DNA of 64,000 bases, taken from the NCBI GenBank assembly GCA_029747015.1, contig JAKOGI010000106.1, positions 575,001 through 639,000 on the forward strand, read 5' to 3'. The notes under the pieces are model-generated. The model was not told the DNA's origin. It saw only the letters and a program-made list of their open reading frames with translations, and did not search any database. The position numbers and the translations under genes are program-made. The DNA comes from Carnegiea gigantea. Taxonomy: Eukaryota; Streptophyta; Magnoliopsida; Caryophyllales; Cactaceae. How positions within the stretch are numbered: the stretch's first letter is position 1; each line of letters starts with the position of its first letter. Positions 12,431 through 25,300 of the stretch are shown here, in pieces.

Positions 12431-13448
12431 GAGCATAAAGATGGCTAACAAGAAGAGTACCTTACACGGTGTTAGTAGGATCTCCAGTCCCTTCTCCTTC
12501 CAAGCAGAATATTTGACCTCCTGCTTGTGGTTTCTTGTTGCTTTTGTTACGTCCAGAGGAAGCACTAGGTAGAGGATAACCTCACTGAGCTGCTGGGTTA
12601 TTTCCCACTCCTGGTTTCTGAGTATTGCCCTGGTTGTTTCATGTGGCCTTTAGGCAATTGGCGACCTTGTGACCCATATCGCCATATCCAAAACCTTGGC
12701 TTATAATGCTTCTGCAAGGGCCAAAGTATTAATGCCCATGCTGGTCATATGTTTTCCTTTGTTTCCATTAGGCAGGTTGTTTTCTTTTATCCTGTCTCAT
12801 TCCAGCTTTAAACCTCCTGAAGTTTCTGTTTCCCTGGGAATTAGATCCTCTAAGGCCGAACATTCTCTTTGCTTGGCCCTTTTCCCTATTTTCAATCTCG
12901 GTCTCATTGATGATCCGGGATACTTTCATAGCCTTCGATACATTTCCTGAAAATTAGCATAGGCGTCCCCTACTATCGTCTGTTTTACTTCCCCTTTTAG
13001 TCCTTGCTCAAAGTGGTCCATTCTTATTTCTTCAATCGCCACTTGGTTCGGTGCAAAATGGCTCAGTCCATTGACCTTCACCACATATTCCATTACACTC
13101 ATTTCCCCTTGTTTCAGGGGTAGGAACTCCTCCTCCTTAGCCCTTCTTACATCTCGGGGATAGTATTGAACATCCATTAGAGCCTTCAGTTGATCCCAGG
13201 TCTTACCTGCCCTAGGTTTCACCGTTCCTCACCCAAATTCAGCTTCTTTCTCAAACTGGTAGGTGGCCAGACGCACCTTAAACCTCTCAGGACATTCCAT
13301 GATTTCAAATAGATTTTCCATTATTCTAAGCCATTCCTCATGTACCATAGGGTCAATTCCAAGCAAACTTGGGAGGTTTAAGCTTATTAAACTGGCATAT
13401 CATCTCCATGGCAGTAGGTTCTAGAATTGGTTCTAGTTGTGAAGGCAT
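12431..13448 (-). pseudogene. Chromovirus gag
   Basis: The likely start is the ATG at 13448 (minus). Open segment 13222-12926 encodes KTWDQLKALMDVQYYPRDVR, EEEFLPLKQGEMSVMEYVVK and FEQGLKGEVKQTI, the usual Gag core of Tekay/Del elements. A degraded zinc-knuckle and linker region follows to 12431. Stops and frameshifts occur before and after the open segment. Gag would form the particle core. Confidence 0.75.
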
Positions 13449-14735
13449 CTGTTCACATATTTACACAAGGGATTACTTAATTCTACTTTCAACTAGGGGT
13501 TAATGCCACAACCACACTAGGACTTATAGGAGTAGGATCCTTGGGTTAATAAAATTACTTACAAGTGGACGAAAGGTGTTATGTATAGCCACAAGTTAAT
13601 TTTCAACTCAATCCATGCAAGGTTATACATGCATACCACATTTTTACTTTAAGGAAGTGCATGTATACGCTTAAGCAAACTAGTAATCACGTAACACTTG
13701 AGAAGCACCAATTGCACTTATTTCATTTAAACATTGGTAGTGTGACTTAGGAGTCACTGGAAATTCTTGCCTTCCTAGTGCTTCATCTTGAAAGAAAACA
13801 AACTTAAAAGGCTTACATTCAGCTTATTTATATACAACACAACATCTGTGAACCTGAGTTCACACTACTCTACCCTCCTTCTCATCCGAGATGTCACTTC
13901 TAGAAAGGTTATCAACCATGGATTCATCTGAACTTTCAGATTGGTCGAGGTCAGGAGCTACTAATTCTTCCCATCTCACGATGGGGGCATATTCAATGTC
14001 ATATTCTTCATCCACTAACTCCCCCATTCTGAGCATAGTGGCTTACATCCTCGGGGGTAGACTATTCCATAAGCATCCACTCAGCGCACCCACATCGTGC
14101 CGATTCACTGGTAGCGCTCGGCTTGAGGTCTCTCACCGAAAAGGAGTCTCATTTGATAATGCTCCAGTTGGCTCCTCTCAGATAGGTTGATAGGAAGATG
14201 TTGGTTTTCAGCAGGTTGAATAAGGAAAATTTGGATGAGCTAGTTGGCGACAGCGCTTCTCTGAAGGGGAGTAACTCCTAAGTGGTCCACTTGGTGCTCC
14301 GCAGTAAGAGAAATTCCACTAGACCTTAATATGCAAAAAGGTTGTATGCCCCATATGCACTGTCCATTGTCGCAAAGTGGCAGCTACTTGTCTTCATCTT
14401 CTAGTCATAGGCAGCTTTCTTATGAACTTTATCACCCAATAGTTTTGTGTGACTCTATGGAGACCCCATCGGTTGCTCATCTCTATAGCTCTCCAATATA
14501 TGATCGCATTCCAAGCAGCCCACCAAAAGGGCAGATTAACGTAATTGGCAATATGAAATACCATCCTACACCACCACTGTAAGGATAAGTGGAAAACTAG
14601 CATATATACATATCATAGGTGAAGCACTTATTAATACAGGTAATACAAAGCAAGGCACGATCACATAAGCACATAAGTCACATTTTTCACATATCACACT
14701 CCTATTATGATATCTAAGTGCATAATGCAACCTAT
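13449..14735 (-). other. Chromovirus 5' leader
   Basis: This is 1.3 kb between the primer-binding site and the gag start. Small ORFs exist on both strands (for example 13891-14190 + and 14603-14394 -), but none gives a recognisable product. It is best read as untranslated leader, which is long in this lineage. Confidence 0.5.
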
Positions 14736-14748
14736 GGCTCTAATACCA
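14736..14748 (-). other. Primer-binding site (initiator Met tRNA) of the chromovirus
   Basis: The minus strand reads TGGTATTAGAGCC a few bases after the LTR end (TGTTACA). The consensus complementary to the plant initiator Met tRNA is TGGTATCAGAGCC, so one base differs. This sets the 5' end of the element and its minus orientation. Confidence 0.85.
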
Positions 14749-14753
14749 CCTAA

Positions 14754-17700
14754 TGTAACACCCCGAACCTGAGGAGGAGTCACACCGTCAGGATTTCCTA
14801 TAGGGAATCCCTAAGGCTATTGAGGTTGGGCTTAGGCATTAGCATTTAGCTAGGCATCCTAGAATAAAACTGCAATAGTTTCCCCTATTTTTGTAACATT
14901 TTATGGTCTTAGCTTAGCTAAGGGCACCTGTAAGCTGATAATAAGGTCAAAGAAGATATAAGGTAACTAGATTCACCACCACGGGTCACCTGCGTGGGTC
15001 ACTAATAATCAAACTAACTAAACACAAGAGCTATTAACATTATATACATCGGTTTAGAGCCAACTATAAGCTTACACATTCAATGAGGACCTTAAACAAT
15101 TACAAATATGGTAAGGCATCAAAATAACTTCAAAATAACCTTTATACCTGCTCAGTCTAAACCGGGAAAGGGAATAAGGAAAGAGATGAGCTATCACATG
15201 CTCAGTAAATATTTCTCAACTCCTTAAAACTAAAACCATTTGCAGGCAATAACGACAAGTAGCAGTCACACAACATTTATATATTACTATCATATTAGGC
15301 AATCATTGTCCCCAAGGGAAAATCATCACCTCTAAACTTTATACTAAGCCACTCAAGCTCCTTTCTAGAACCTTAATAACTAAACTTCCTTAATAATCAA
15401 GCATTTAGGCACATAAGCAAGTAAACCACAAGGATAGGGTAAAATGCTTTCAAATACGTATTTTGAAATGTAGTGACTCATTTTTCATTTAAAGAATAGT
15501 TTACAATTCAAACTAGCCTCCTCAAGACTCATGTACTTTTTAAAAGTTCCTGAAATACCCACAATGGTAATAATTCAAAATGATTTGTCATATATCAGGA
15601 AAATATCTTTATATTCAGGCGTAAGATTACATAATGTGCTGGCTAGGGGAGATCTACACTCGCCCTAGGTGAGGTCATCTTTCACAACCCATGTTATCTT
15701 CGGGGTATATGTAACATAACATTTGGCCAAAACGCATCTCAGTTGAGTAGCTTTAACTTCGATATTGTCCTCTGTGGGGGGCAATAGCTCACGCCTTATC
15801 CTGCGTCCAGTCCCCACCCTCAAGATTTCATCACATGTCATCGAACATTATCCTCGTCAGGATCTTCTAGGGTTCCCACTTCTGGGTCTAACTCTCTAGG
15901 CCTGGCCAATTGCCTAGCACTATCTTAGCCATTAAAACGCACTAAATCATTATAGTTATTAAAGCCATGCTTGTCTAGAAAATAACCTATAACCCTATTA
16001 ATAGTTTATGGTTCTTTCATTTTCAACATGAAAAACCTCTTAAAATCATAGTGAGTATACTAGCTTGCAATTCGAAACTTAAAGTAATTTGCTAGTATAT
16101 AATTCAAGCTAAGTTTCGTGATTAACACCTTCAATTGCCCTTTCTCAGTTCGTTTAAATCCTTTTAAACACAAAGAAAGAGATATGAACAAACTAAAACC
16201 TTAAAATATTTTTGAACTCGCTAATAGTTTGCTTTTTAACTTTCTAGACCTATCAACTATTCAGTTGAGTCATTCAGTGAGTAGTTCGATGATTTAGGAT
16301 CCTTTTAGGCTATAAATACCTTAACAATTGAACAGGCAACTGGTGAATATTTAGAAAGATTTGAATTTACGAAAACACGATTTTAACGACCCTTTGAAAG
16401 GTTTCTAAAGTTTACAAACCATTCACATAGCATCGTTTAAACAATTTAAGACGGAAGGGGTTCACAAATAGCACATTCGTATCACTTCACATGGATAGTT
16501 TTAGCAGAATCCACCTAATGTCCCAAATACTTCGTAATCCACATGATTGCAATTAATATAAAACCCGGGCTCTCTCCTCACACAACACCGACCATAAAAA
16601 CCACGAATTGCTCATTAGTTTCACCTCAGGTCATCTAACTACCAAGCTCAGTTTAATATTACAAATCCACAAGCGTAGCATTCATATCAATTACCAAAAA
16701 CAGAATTTAAGCATATCCAAACTGATCTAGCAATAGCATTAAAGCACAATTCCGCATGCTTTTCAATTCCTCAAATCACCCTGTTAGCCACCTATGAGCA
16801 TAGCGTTCACATGCAACCATCAAAATAGAATTTAGGCATAATAAAATTGATTTAGCAGCAACATCAAGACACAATTCTACTTGTTTCACAATTCCCCAAA
16901 TTGATCGGTTAGCAAAAGCTATGCATAAACTCAACATGTGTAATATCCCAACCCTAAATTATGTTTATTTATTTAATTACCTCACGTTAATAATTTTCTC
17001 ATATTTATTTATCGTATTCAATCATCCCAATGGGGAAAAATTTATTTGGGCCCTCACTTGACAATTCGGGTTTTATTTACTTATTTGATTATTCACGAAA
17101 ATTTTGGGAGAATTGATAGTATGCCCTAACAATTATAATCTAAGTGATTTATTTTGTTTTCCATAACATTACAAAAACTTAATTTTGAGTTATACAAAAA
17201 CATTATTGTTACTGGGTGTTTTATTTCCAAACCCAACTTATTTCAGCCCAATTTGAAGCCCAACAAGTTTGCATTATTAACCTAGCTAATTACCATGAGC
17301 TAAGCTTAACCATGGTTAGCTAAAAGTCATTTTTGAAGATAAAAATTCAGCCAAGCATGTACATTAGTCAAAAAAATACAACCAAAACACAAACCTCATC
17401 TCGCTCCCTCCCCTCTCTAACCCCATGGCCAGCCAAGCTATAGCGATTGTTTTGGTGTTTTTCGGCAAGTTTCCAACTAGCCTTAGCTTCCTCCAACTCC
17501 CCCCAACAACCTAGTACCACTAGCTACCATCCTCCATCCTCAAAACCACCAAACATCAACTCCATCTCTACTTTTTTTTCAAGTTCAAAGTAAGTAACCC
17601 TAAGCTTGTTTTCTTTGGATTTTTGATTTTGATTCTTGTTTATGTTGATTTGAGTTTTGATCATGTTCTTTGGATGGAAACAAGAGTTATTTTGATGTTC

Positions 17701-20613
17701 TAAATTGTTGATTGAGTTTGGATCATAGTAGGGTTTAGGGGTTATTCATGAGCATGCAAGCTTAAGGTTGGAAGTATGTGTTTCTTGGTTTGTTTGTATT
17801 TGATTTAGTGGCTTTAATCTCTAATAATGTTTATGAGGGTGTTTTTGGTGATCTTGGATGAGACGAAAAGGAAGTAAGTTGGCCAAAAGCTAGGGTTTTA
17901 ATGATGATGCAAAGTTTAGCTTTCCTTTAATAGTAAGCATTTAATTATGTATATTTGATTGAGAAATTAATCTTTGTTGTATATGATTATGAAGTGAAAT
18001 TGAGCATGGTGGTTTTGTATGGTGATGGGAAGGACCAAAGCTTTGTTACATGATTTTAAGGATTGATTTTAGATGAGGATTTGTGTGAAAAGAGAAGACA
18101 AAAGCAATGACAGTGGGGGCTGCAAAATGGCAAAAAATAGGGAAAATGTTACCAATAAACTGGTAATGATCAGCCCAGCGGAAAATTATGATTTTTGGTG
18201 GGTAGATAGATCAGATGTTAGCTTTCAAATTCCTTCTGAATCGCCTTAATCTGAGTTCTGTGGACAAAGTTATGTCTGTTTTGCTAGAACTATACAAGTT
18301 CGATCAAAACTGGTACATTTGTGTTCTAGCCCCATTTTGAGGAACCCTATTGTGGGAATCATGTGTTGTGCTATTTTTGAAAGTTTTTTGGGACTTCTTA
18401 AGCTTTCTATATTGAGAAACTAGGTCTCAAATAGAGGTCAAGAGGTTAGGTTACGAGTTATTTATTCTACCCCTATTATGCTTTTACTTTTGTTTTTACT
18501 AAATTGAAAGTATCAATTATGAAAATAAATACGTTTGCTAACTATATGTTTCTATAACAATATTTTTGTACATATTCACGGCCTAATCTATCATTTCCTC
18601 CCCTTTTGTGCATAATCATCCTCAGTGACATTTCATGAAAAGTCTCAGGTACGTTCATCGTCTATATCTTTAGAAATTAGCATGTATTTATCAAAATTAT
18701 AATGTTTTGGTAAGTACATCAATGAATCAGTTTAATCAGTGGCTTATCACATAATTAGTGACCCATCAGTTATCAGTTACAGGGCATTGCCCTTCAGTTA
18801 CCCGCGTGGCTTCAGGCCGGGTTCCTCGATCGGCTTGGCAGGTGTACACATATCTTCAGATCGTAACAGTTACTAGGGGTTCACTGTTAGATAAAAATTG
18901 ACAATACAGTTTTACATTCATCTCATTCCTGTTTTAAATTAAAATGAATTGTAATGTAGGCCCAATCAGTTTTTCAGTGTGCAGTTAACAATACAGAAAT
19001 GCATGTACTGAGCTTCGGCTCATAATTCAAAATATTTTCATGTTTTGTTTTATGGAAATGCTCAGTAAATCGCCCTCCGATTGGTAGGCCGACTAGAAAA
19101 GATAAGTGAGTGGGAATGTCTGAAAGGAATAGTGGTGTTTTAATGCTGAAATATTTTGAGAACTGTATTATGAGATATTTTGATGTTAGAACTATATACT
19201 CTGCTAGAAGTTACTATATTTTGATATAAACTATGAGATCGTTAGTTACTGTTGATGTTGGTTTGATGGTTTACCCTTACAAATGTCGTGTGGTGGTAAC
19301 AATGCTCAGCTTGGTTATGCTTAATTATTTTTACGTCAAGTCTTGTCCTTTTTGGACGGCGGTAATGCCCCGATCATTTGGAATATCACTACTAATTGAT
19401 GATGTTAATTGACAAGAATGCAAACAGTAAATTATGCATATTTGGGGCGTTGCAATATGTAAGAGTCCTGAATCAGCATCATCATCATCATATTTACCAA
19501 ATTTCAGTCCTAATTCCTCCAATTACTATTGTCCAACTCAAACTCAAGCATCAGTTAACTACATTCATTAAAATTTGTTGAAATTACTAATAATTAGGAG
19601 GAAGAGAAAACCCACCTCGATTCCAAGCTAGACGGCTCGACTAACGGCGGTTGGGCTTGACTTTAGGTGCTTGAAAACCCAGATTTTCGACTCCTTGCTG
19701 AAACAACGCCCAAACCCACGCGAATCTACCCCAGCCACGCCCAAACCGATGGGAATCGGACCCCAAATTCGACTGGACTTTCACTCACTGATTTGAAGTT
19801 GTGGTGGATGTTTGGTGTTGTGAATCACTCCCAATTTATAGAGGTAATCGAGTAGCTAAAAATAGGGTTGCATGGCCAAGCTTCGACGCGCGTTCAGAGC
19901 CTTGAAACACCGCCCAGAACGACCACAAACGTGGTGGTTCTTCTCTGATTTTACCTAGAACTTGCAACGGTGGCCTAGTTTGATGTTGGGGAGGTGAACT
20001 CTGAGGATTTTTGAGCTGGGTGAGGCGAAAATTTGATGGGATTCTGGTGCTTGAGCCACGTGGAGAAGAGAAGAAAAAGAAAGAGAGAGAGGGATGGGAG
20101 CTCGGGGGGTCACGTGCCAGAGGAGGAAGCAGAAGCCGGACTTAAGTCTGGCGCGGCTTTGACGAAATTGCCCCTCTTCTCTCTTTTTTTTTTTTGGTTT
20201 CAAGCTTGCCCAACAATCAACTCTGTTAGTCTAATATCGTACCTCATATTCTAAACCCGAATCGATGATACAATCTCTCGTCGATTAATCGTTCCCGCTT
20301 ATAACAAGGTTCGATTCTAGTAATTAACGAAACTAATTCTAAGGTTGATAATCTAATCGTATTCGGGATTCTACTCGATTTGGTACCCGATAGTAATTCT
20401 TATTAACGCTTATTAAAACCATCGAAAAAATTTCAAAACTAATAATAATAATAATAATAATAATAGCAACAATAATATTCTTTCTAATAAAATTATCGCC
20501 CACACAAGCACATCAATAATAATTTAACTTATGTAGTTAATAAAACGCAATTTTATAACACCATAAGGTAAGATAGTTAGCTTAATGTAAAAAGAAAGAA
20601 TGCAGGTATTACA
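14754..20613 (-). repeat. 5' LTR of the chromovirus, split by a nested solo LTR
   Basis: The LTR has TGTAACACCCCGAACCTGAG at the low-coordinate end and ATGCAGGTATTACA at the high-coordinate end, matching 7009-10498. It is interrupted at 16939-19454 by a separate 2.5-kb insertion. Without that insert it is about 3.34 kb, shorter than the 3' LTR partly because of a deletion around 15960. Short ORFs inside it have no recognisable product. Confidence 0.85.
16939..19454. mobile_element. Nested solo LTR (2516 bp)
   Basis: The insert begins TGTAATATCCCAACCC and ends GGGGCGTTGCA, giving TG...CA termini. It is absent at the corresponding place in the other chromovirus LTR, where CAACATGCAAGAGTCC is continuous. 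It is flanked by ACATG (16934-16938) and ATATG (19455-19459), a 5-bp target duplication with one change. It contains no gag or pol coding sequence. This is what remains after recombination between the two LTRs of a retrotransposon. Strand is undetermined. Confidence 0.8.
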
Positions 20614-20960
20614 GAAAATTCCGTCGGAATTCGACGGATTCCGACGGAAATTGCGTCGGACTCCGACGGAATCCGAGGAAAAATTAATTTTTAAAAAAAC
20701 TTTTCCCCAGGATTTTTTACATCCGACGGAAATGCCTGTCGGCCCTCCACATTTTCATTAGACTTCCGTCGGAGGGGCTCTCCAAGGGACATGCGATTTC
20801 CATCGGACGGTGTCTGACGGAGCATCTTATTCCGTTGGAATGCCTTTCCGACCATGGTTATTCCAACGGACAAGGTTGGCCGGAAAATTCGTCGAAAAAA
20901 GAATTTTCCGACGGAAAATACTGCTTTTCCGTCGTAAAATCCATCAGAAATACCAAATTT
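20614..20960. repeat. CACTA subterminal repeat cluster
   Basis: This contains many direct and inverted copies of a TTCCGTCGG / CCGACGGAA motif, for example ATTCCGTCGGAATTCGACGG at 20618 and TTTTCCGACGGAAAATACTG near 20905. Clusters of this type are typical transposase-binding subterminal repeats of CACTA elements. Together with the CACTA ORF on the other side of the chromovirus it suggests one split element. No CACTA terminus is visible at the far edge. Confidence 0.6.
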
Positions 20961-21539
20961 ATAACAAATTACCATACCTATAATTTCATAATCAATGAAA
21001 AATACATTACGTGTATTGAAAAATCAAATGCCATTGATACCCTTGGTATTAGATTTCCTATTTTAGAAATTGGGTTAATAATCAATGTCTTGGTATCCAA
21101 ACAAAAGAAAATAAAGAAACAATTTATATTTTGCTGGGATGCTCCTTCGTCAATGGGAACGCGAACTTGAATAGAGAAGGAAGAGAAAATTTTATAATAA
21201 AAAGAGTTTTTATAAGCAAAGGGCAGTAAAATACAAGAAAAAGTATTATAACAAGTCAATCCTCCAAAAATTAGATTTTCTAGAAAAGTTGCTTATAATT
21301 CTATAGGGGAAAAGCAGTTGTAAATTTTGTGCATATGGAAAAGTGGGTATTATGCAAATGAACGTAAAAATAGGAAGAATAATGAGCTTATTAAAACCCT
21401 AGGGAGCTTAGACTATTTTGAGCTAAGTAAGGATAAAGCATTAGATCTAACACTAAAGAACAATAAATGAATTGTTGAGATAGTTATGGAAGACAAATAC
21501 AGAGAAAATAATTATGAAAAAATTAGCCATATGATACAA

Positions 21540-22018
21540 GGTAACGCAATTTGACCTTCAAAGAGAAGAGATTACAATCGATAATAGTAATGAAGAAGAA
21601 GAAGAAGGTTGCTGGGTCCCTCTTATAACGCAAAATAATGAGATCTATACAAAATCCATCTTTCAATTAAAAAGTAAGTACGCATTTGAAATGTGGACGG
21701 AGACTTAGGAATGAATGATTGTGACTTGATGATGGAAAAGTCAATCTCAACAACTAGAAAAATATCCTTAAGCATGACAAGGTAACGCAATTTGACCTTC
21801 AAAGAGAAGAGATTACAATCGATAATAGTAATGAAGAAGAAGAAGGTTGCTGGGTCCCTCTTATAACGCAAAATAATGAGATCTATACAAAATCCATCTT
21901 TCAATTAAAAAGTAAGTACGCATTTGAAATGTGGACGGAGACTTAGGAATGAATGATTGTGACTTGATGATGGAAAAGTCAATCTCAACAACTAGAAAAA
22001 TATCCTTAAGCATGACAA
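21540..22018 (+). repeat. 241-bp tandem duplication
   Basis: Two copies lie head to tail: 21540-21780 and 21781-22018. The second lacks one GAA triplet in a GAA run, and otherwise I see almost no differences. The surrounding pararetrovirus sequence is heavily decayed, so the duplication appears much younger than the insertion. Confidence 0.9.
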
Positions 22019-22357
22019 GGACAGAAAATACAAGTATATCTATGTTGGAAGTTTTCAGGTTAAAATTATATAATTATTGTATTATGGCAAATATATCAAT
22101 CTCTATACTTTGCTCTGTGATATTAGGTACACCAAGTTTAATAATCAACTTATCACATGGATCAAGACTAATTTGTCTAATGGTCAATAGCATTCAATTG
22201 CCCATCTAGATATTATGTTAGCCTAAAAGATGAATTTACCAAGAACTTCTTATCTCCTAAGATAAAACATAGTTGGGATGAATACGAAGAGAGGAGGTCA
22301 CCTACTAAGATACTTTGGAAAATAATCTATCAACTAGCTAATACTATAGATCTAAAG

Positions 22358-22929
22358 TGGGGATGGCAATGAAACTCATACCCATTTAAAACCCGCAAAA
22401 TCCGCCCCATTTAAAACCCAAATGGGTGGCGAAAATGGGTTTTAAATGGGTATGGGGCGGGTATTGGAAAACAGGTACGGGTATAGGTATGTGTATGGGT
22501 ATAGCCTTCATCCGCCCTATACCCATACCCTACCCGTACCCGTTTTTATAATAAGATAAAAAAATTAATTTCATTTAACATTTTTCTGAATTAAGTCCAA
22601 ACCAAACCGTTCCAACAAAAAATTAGTCAATAATGCATTTGATTTCACATTTCTAAGCAATATATTCCCCAAATATGAAGACTTTACAATCTTATAATGA
22701 CAAAAATATATATTGTACTTAGACATGGGTTGTATATGGATATTAATTTTTATTCTCTTTGTGAACCCGAATAAAACCCGCAAACCCACAAAACCCAATG
22801 AGTATGGGTATGGGTTTTATTTTTAAATACCCGATAGATACGGGTACGGTTATGGGTACGATTTTTGAAAATGGGTATGGATAAGGGTACAGCTCAACCC
22901 ATCCCGTACCCTTCCCATTACCATCCCTA
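22358..22929. mobile_element. hAT-type MITE (572 bp) with 8-bp target duplication
   Basis: The left end is TGGGGATGGCAATG. The right end, read in reverse complement, is TAGGGATGGTAATG, so the terminal inverted repeats are short and imperfect. The element is flanked on both sides by ATCTAAAG (22350-22357 and 22930-22937), a perfect 8-bp duplication as made by hAT transposases. The interior holds many GGGTATGGG / CCCATACCC motifs near both ends and an AT-rich centre with no transposase. It sits inside the pararetrovirus relic. Confidence 0.85.
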
Positions 22930-23291
22930 ATCTAAAGAGACCTAGTAAGACTAACAAAGGCAAAAAATTTTTAAAGTCCTACTCCAGTACCCCAAAAAAA
23001 AAAAAAAAACCAAAGAATAAATCCGAATCTACATGAGGTAAAAATCGATAAGTCTTAGATAACTAACTTCTCCAACCTTACCAAAATCAAAAAGAAAATG
23101 CAATAAAGTTGATAAGAATAGCAAAATTACCATTGAACACCAATTACAAAGTATGAGTACATAGAAGATCAGAGTGGGGATATAGATCTTTGTCAATAAA
23201 AGAAGAAGTCAAAGAAGATGACACAATTAACATGCCCCATGAAATGAGTAGAGTGAGCTTTGAACCTACATGATATAGTATAGATGAAAGT

Positions 23292-23615
23292 ATGAATTTG
23301 GATTTAAAAATCATTGGGTATAAGACTAGAACTCTACTCCTAGAATTAATGTATGGTTACATATGTTATCAAGTTGCCAACACTAATTCTAATAGCATCT
23401 ATATTCCCATAAACATATGCTTAGACGGATATAATAAATACGAGTTATATGCTTACATAGGCAATAGTTGTTCTTGTTTTAGAAAAAGATCTTTACACCT
23501 AGAATTCATGGGGGGAAAAGTAAAAAATTATTTACGAATGAGAATAGTAGTTGATAATAGTATAATAAGTCACAATGAAGTCATAGAAAGATTATCCATT
23601 GAAGTAGGAGTTTAA
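23292..23615 (+). pseudogene. Pararetrovirus protease-like segment
   Basis: A 107-codon open stretch resembles the aspartic protease part of pararetrovirus polyproteins. The active-site region corresponds to the ELYAYIGNSCSC stretch, where the expected Asp-Ser-Gly is not conserved, so it would be inactive. It lies upstream of the reverse transcriptase piece, in the expected order. The assignment rests on order and general resemblance. Confidence 0.45.
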
Positions 23616-24227
23616 TGCATTATATCGGTGTTATAGGCTACCAATTAATCATATCATGACACAATTGGAAATAAGTTTCAAATGCTATATTCTTTATGCA
23701 AAGAAACTATAAGCTAAATCATATTGACCATGAATGGTCTTTATGCTCCCATTAATAAGTTAAGTAAGTCATACACTTCTCAAAAGGTTTAGTTTATATA
23801 CAGCCAGCATGGTTAAAAAAGTAATGCTTGCACACCGTGAAGTAACACTAACAATCTCATTGCTTGATTTATCCATTGGAGAGCATGCTATGAGACAGCA
23901 CGAAGAATTACATATGGAACTCTACTCTAATAATCCTCTAAAAGTTTGGGACAAAGATAGAATGTTTGCAAAATTGCTTTGTTAGATCCCAACCCTATTA
24001 TCTAAGTTAAATAGATGGTGTACACACATAAAATATCCAAGAATTTGATAAACACAACAAGTAGCTTCTAGATAAAGGGTTAGTTAGTGACAATAAAAGT
24101 CCTCACACCATTCCTACACTCATGGTGAGAAATCATGCTGAAGTAAGGGGAGAAAAGCCATAATGCTAATGATAATATCATAGTTGATGGCTATTACATT
24201 TCTAACAAAATTGTTCTTTTCAACAGA

Positions 24228-24512
24228 GTGCAAGAAGACTCTCACTTCTTAAAAATGGACTCTGAACTTAGATATTGGCAGATAATAATGGATGGAGATA
24301 GTATTCCTTTAACTAATTTTACTGCTCCTCAAGGACATTATGAGTCGATAGCGATGTCATTTGCTCATAGAAATGTGCCTCAAATACTCCAAAGAAGAAT
24401 AGATAACATCTTTAAAGATCTTAATCATTGTTGTCTAGTTCACAGCGACAATATCCTTATCTTTTCTAAGGTCATTAAACAACACAAAGATGATGTTTTA
24501 TCTATTACCTAA
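24228..24512 (+). pseudogene. Pararetrovirus reverse transcriptase segment
   Basis: A 94-codon open stretch contains reverse transcriptase motifs: FTAPQGHYES in the fingers/palm region and a catalytic block reading VHSDNILIFSK, where the family has (Y/V)xDD. The first catalytic Asp context is altered and the second Asp reads Asn, so it is inactive. Flanking stops truncate it on both sides. Confidence 0.7.
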
Positions 24513-24830
24513 GGACTTGCATTGATCATGTTATTGTCCTTGCTAAGATCAAGTGCATTTCTACTGAACAAGAAATATAATTTTTAGGTCTACAAAAAAA
24601 AAGGTAGACAAATCATTTTACAAAAACATATTTTAGAAAAAATAGAAAATTTTCCAAAAAGGATTTAACGTAGAAAGCAACTACAAAAGTTTCTAGGATG
24701 TCTTACTTATACTATATATTTCATTATAGATTTAGCTAAATTAAGAAGACTGGTATAGCAAAAACTCAAGAGAGAAGTAAGTTAGACTTGAACCGCTAGT
24801 GATTCAAAGAGTGTCCAGAACTTCAGAAAG

Positions 24831-25300
24831 ATGCACAAGAAGTTTCTAAGCCTTAACTTGCCTAATGAATATGATGATTTGATTCTTGAGATGAATGCTA
24901 TCAATGAGCATAGAAGTATACTATTCAAATCAAAAGGACAAAAATTCTATAAATATTGTAATGGAAGTTTTAATAAAGCAAAATATAACTATGCAACAAT
25001 GCAGAAAGAAATTCTTCCAGTCATAAGGGGAATTGAAAAATTCTCAATCTTCTTAGCGCTTAAACCCTTTCTTATTCAAACTTATTGTAAAGACGGTTTT
25101 GTAAAAAAAATTATGGATATGCAAGCACAAGGGTTACTCCTGCATTAGCAATTATAGCTTAACCAATTTTCTTTCTCTATTGAACACATACAGGAATTGA
25201 AGAATTCTCTAGTAGAAAGTTTAACTCATGACCTTGCCAATGGTGATGATAGAGTAAAACTCTTGCCAAAAAAGGATGAAACCCAACAATCAATTGTTGC
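24831..25300 (+). pseudogene. Pararetrovirus RNase H segment
   Basis: A 105-codon open stretch (24831-25148), continued after a stop to about 25300, has RNase H landmarks such as FYKYCNGSFNKAKYNYATMQ, KEILPVIRGIEKF and PFLIQTYCKDG. RNase H would remove RNA during reverse transcription. Several active-site acids are changed. Confidence 0.65.

Larger units (their letters stand above)
7009..20613 (-). mobile_element. Tekay/Del-type Ty3/gypsy chromovirus, internally deleted
   Basis: Two long direct repeats (7009-10498 and 14754-20613) flank 4.25 kb coding on the minus strand. In minus-strand order the element has a 5' LTR, a tRNA-iMet primer site, gag, protease, integrase with a chromodomain-like tail, a polypurine tract and a 3' LTR. 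The 3.4-3.5-kb LTRs and the tail after integrase fit the Tekay/Del chromovirus lineage. Reverse transcriptase and RNase H are absent, so it cannot move by itself. Both LTRs carry many differences, so it is not young. The element sits inside the CACTA relic. The possible 5-bp target duplication is GAAAT/GAAAA, one mismatch. Confidence 0.85.

Noticed and set aside
13891..14582. Plus-strand frames of 99 and 83 codons
   Set aside because: They are antisense to the chromovirus leader and have no domain or splice signals.
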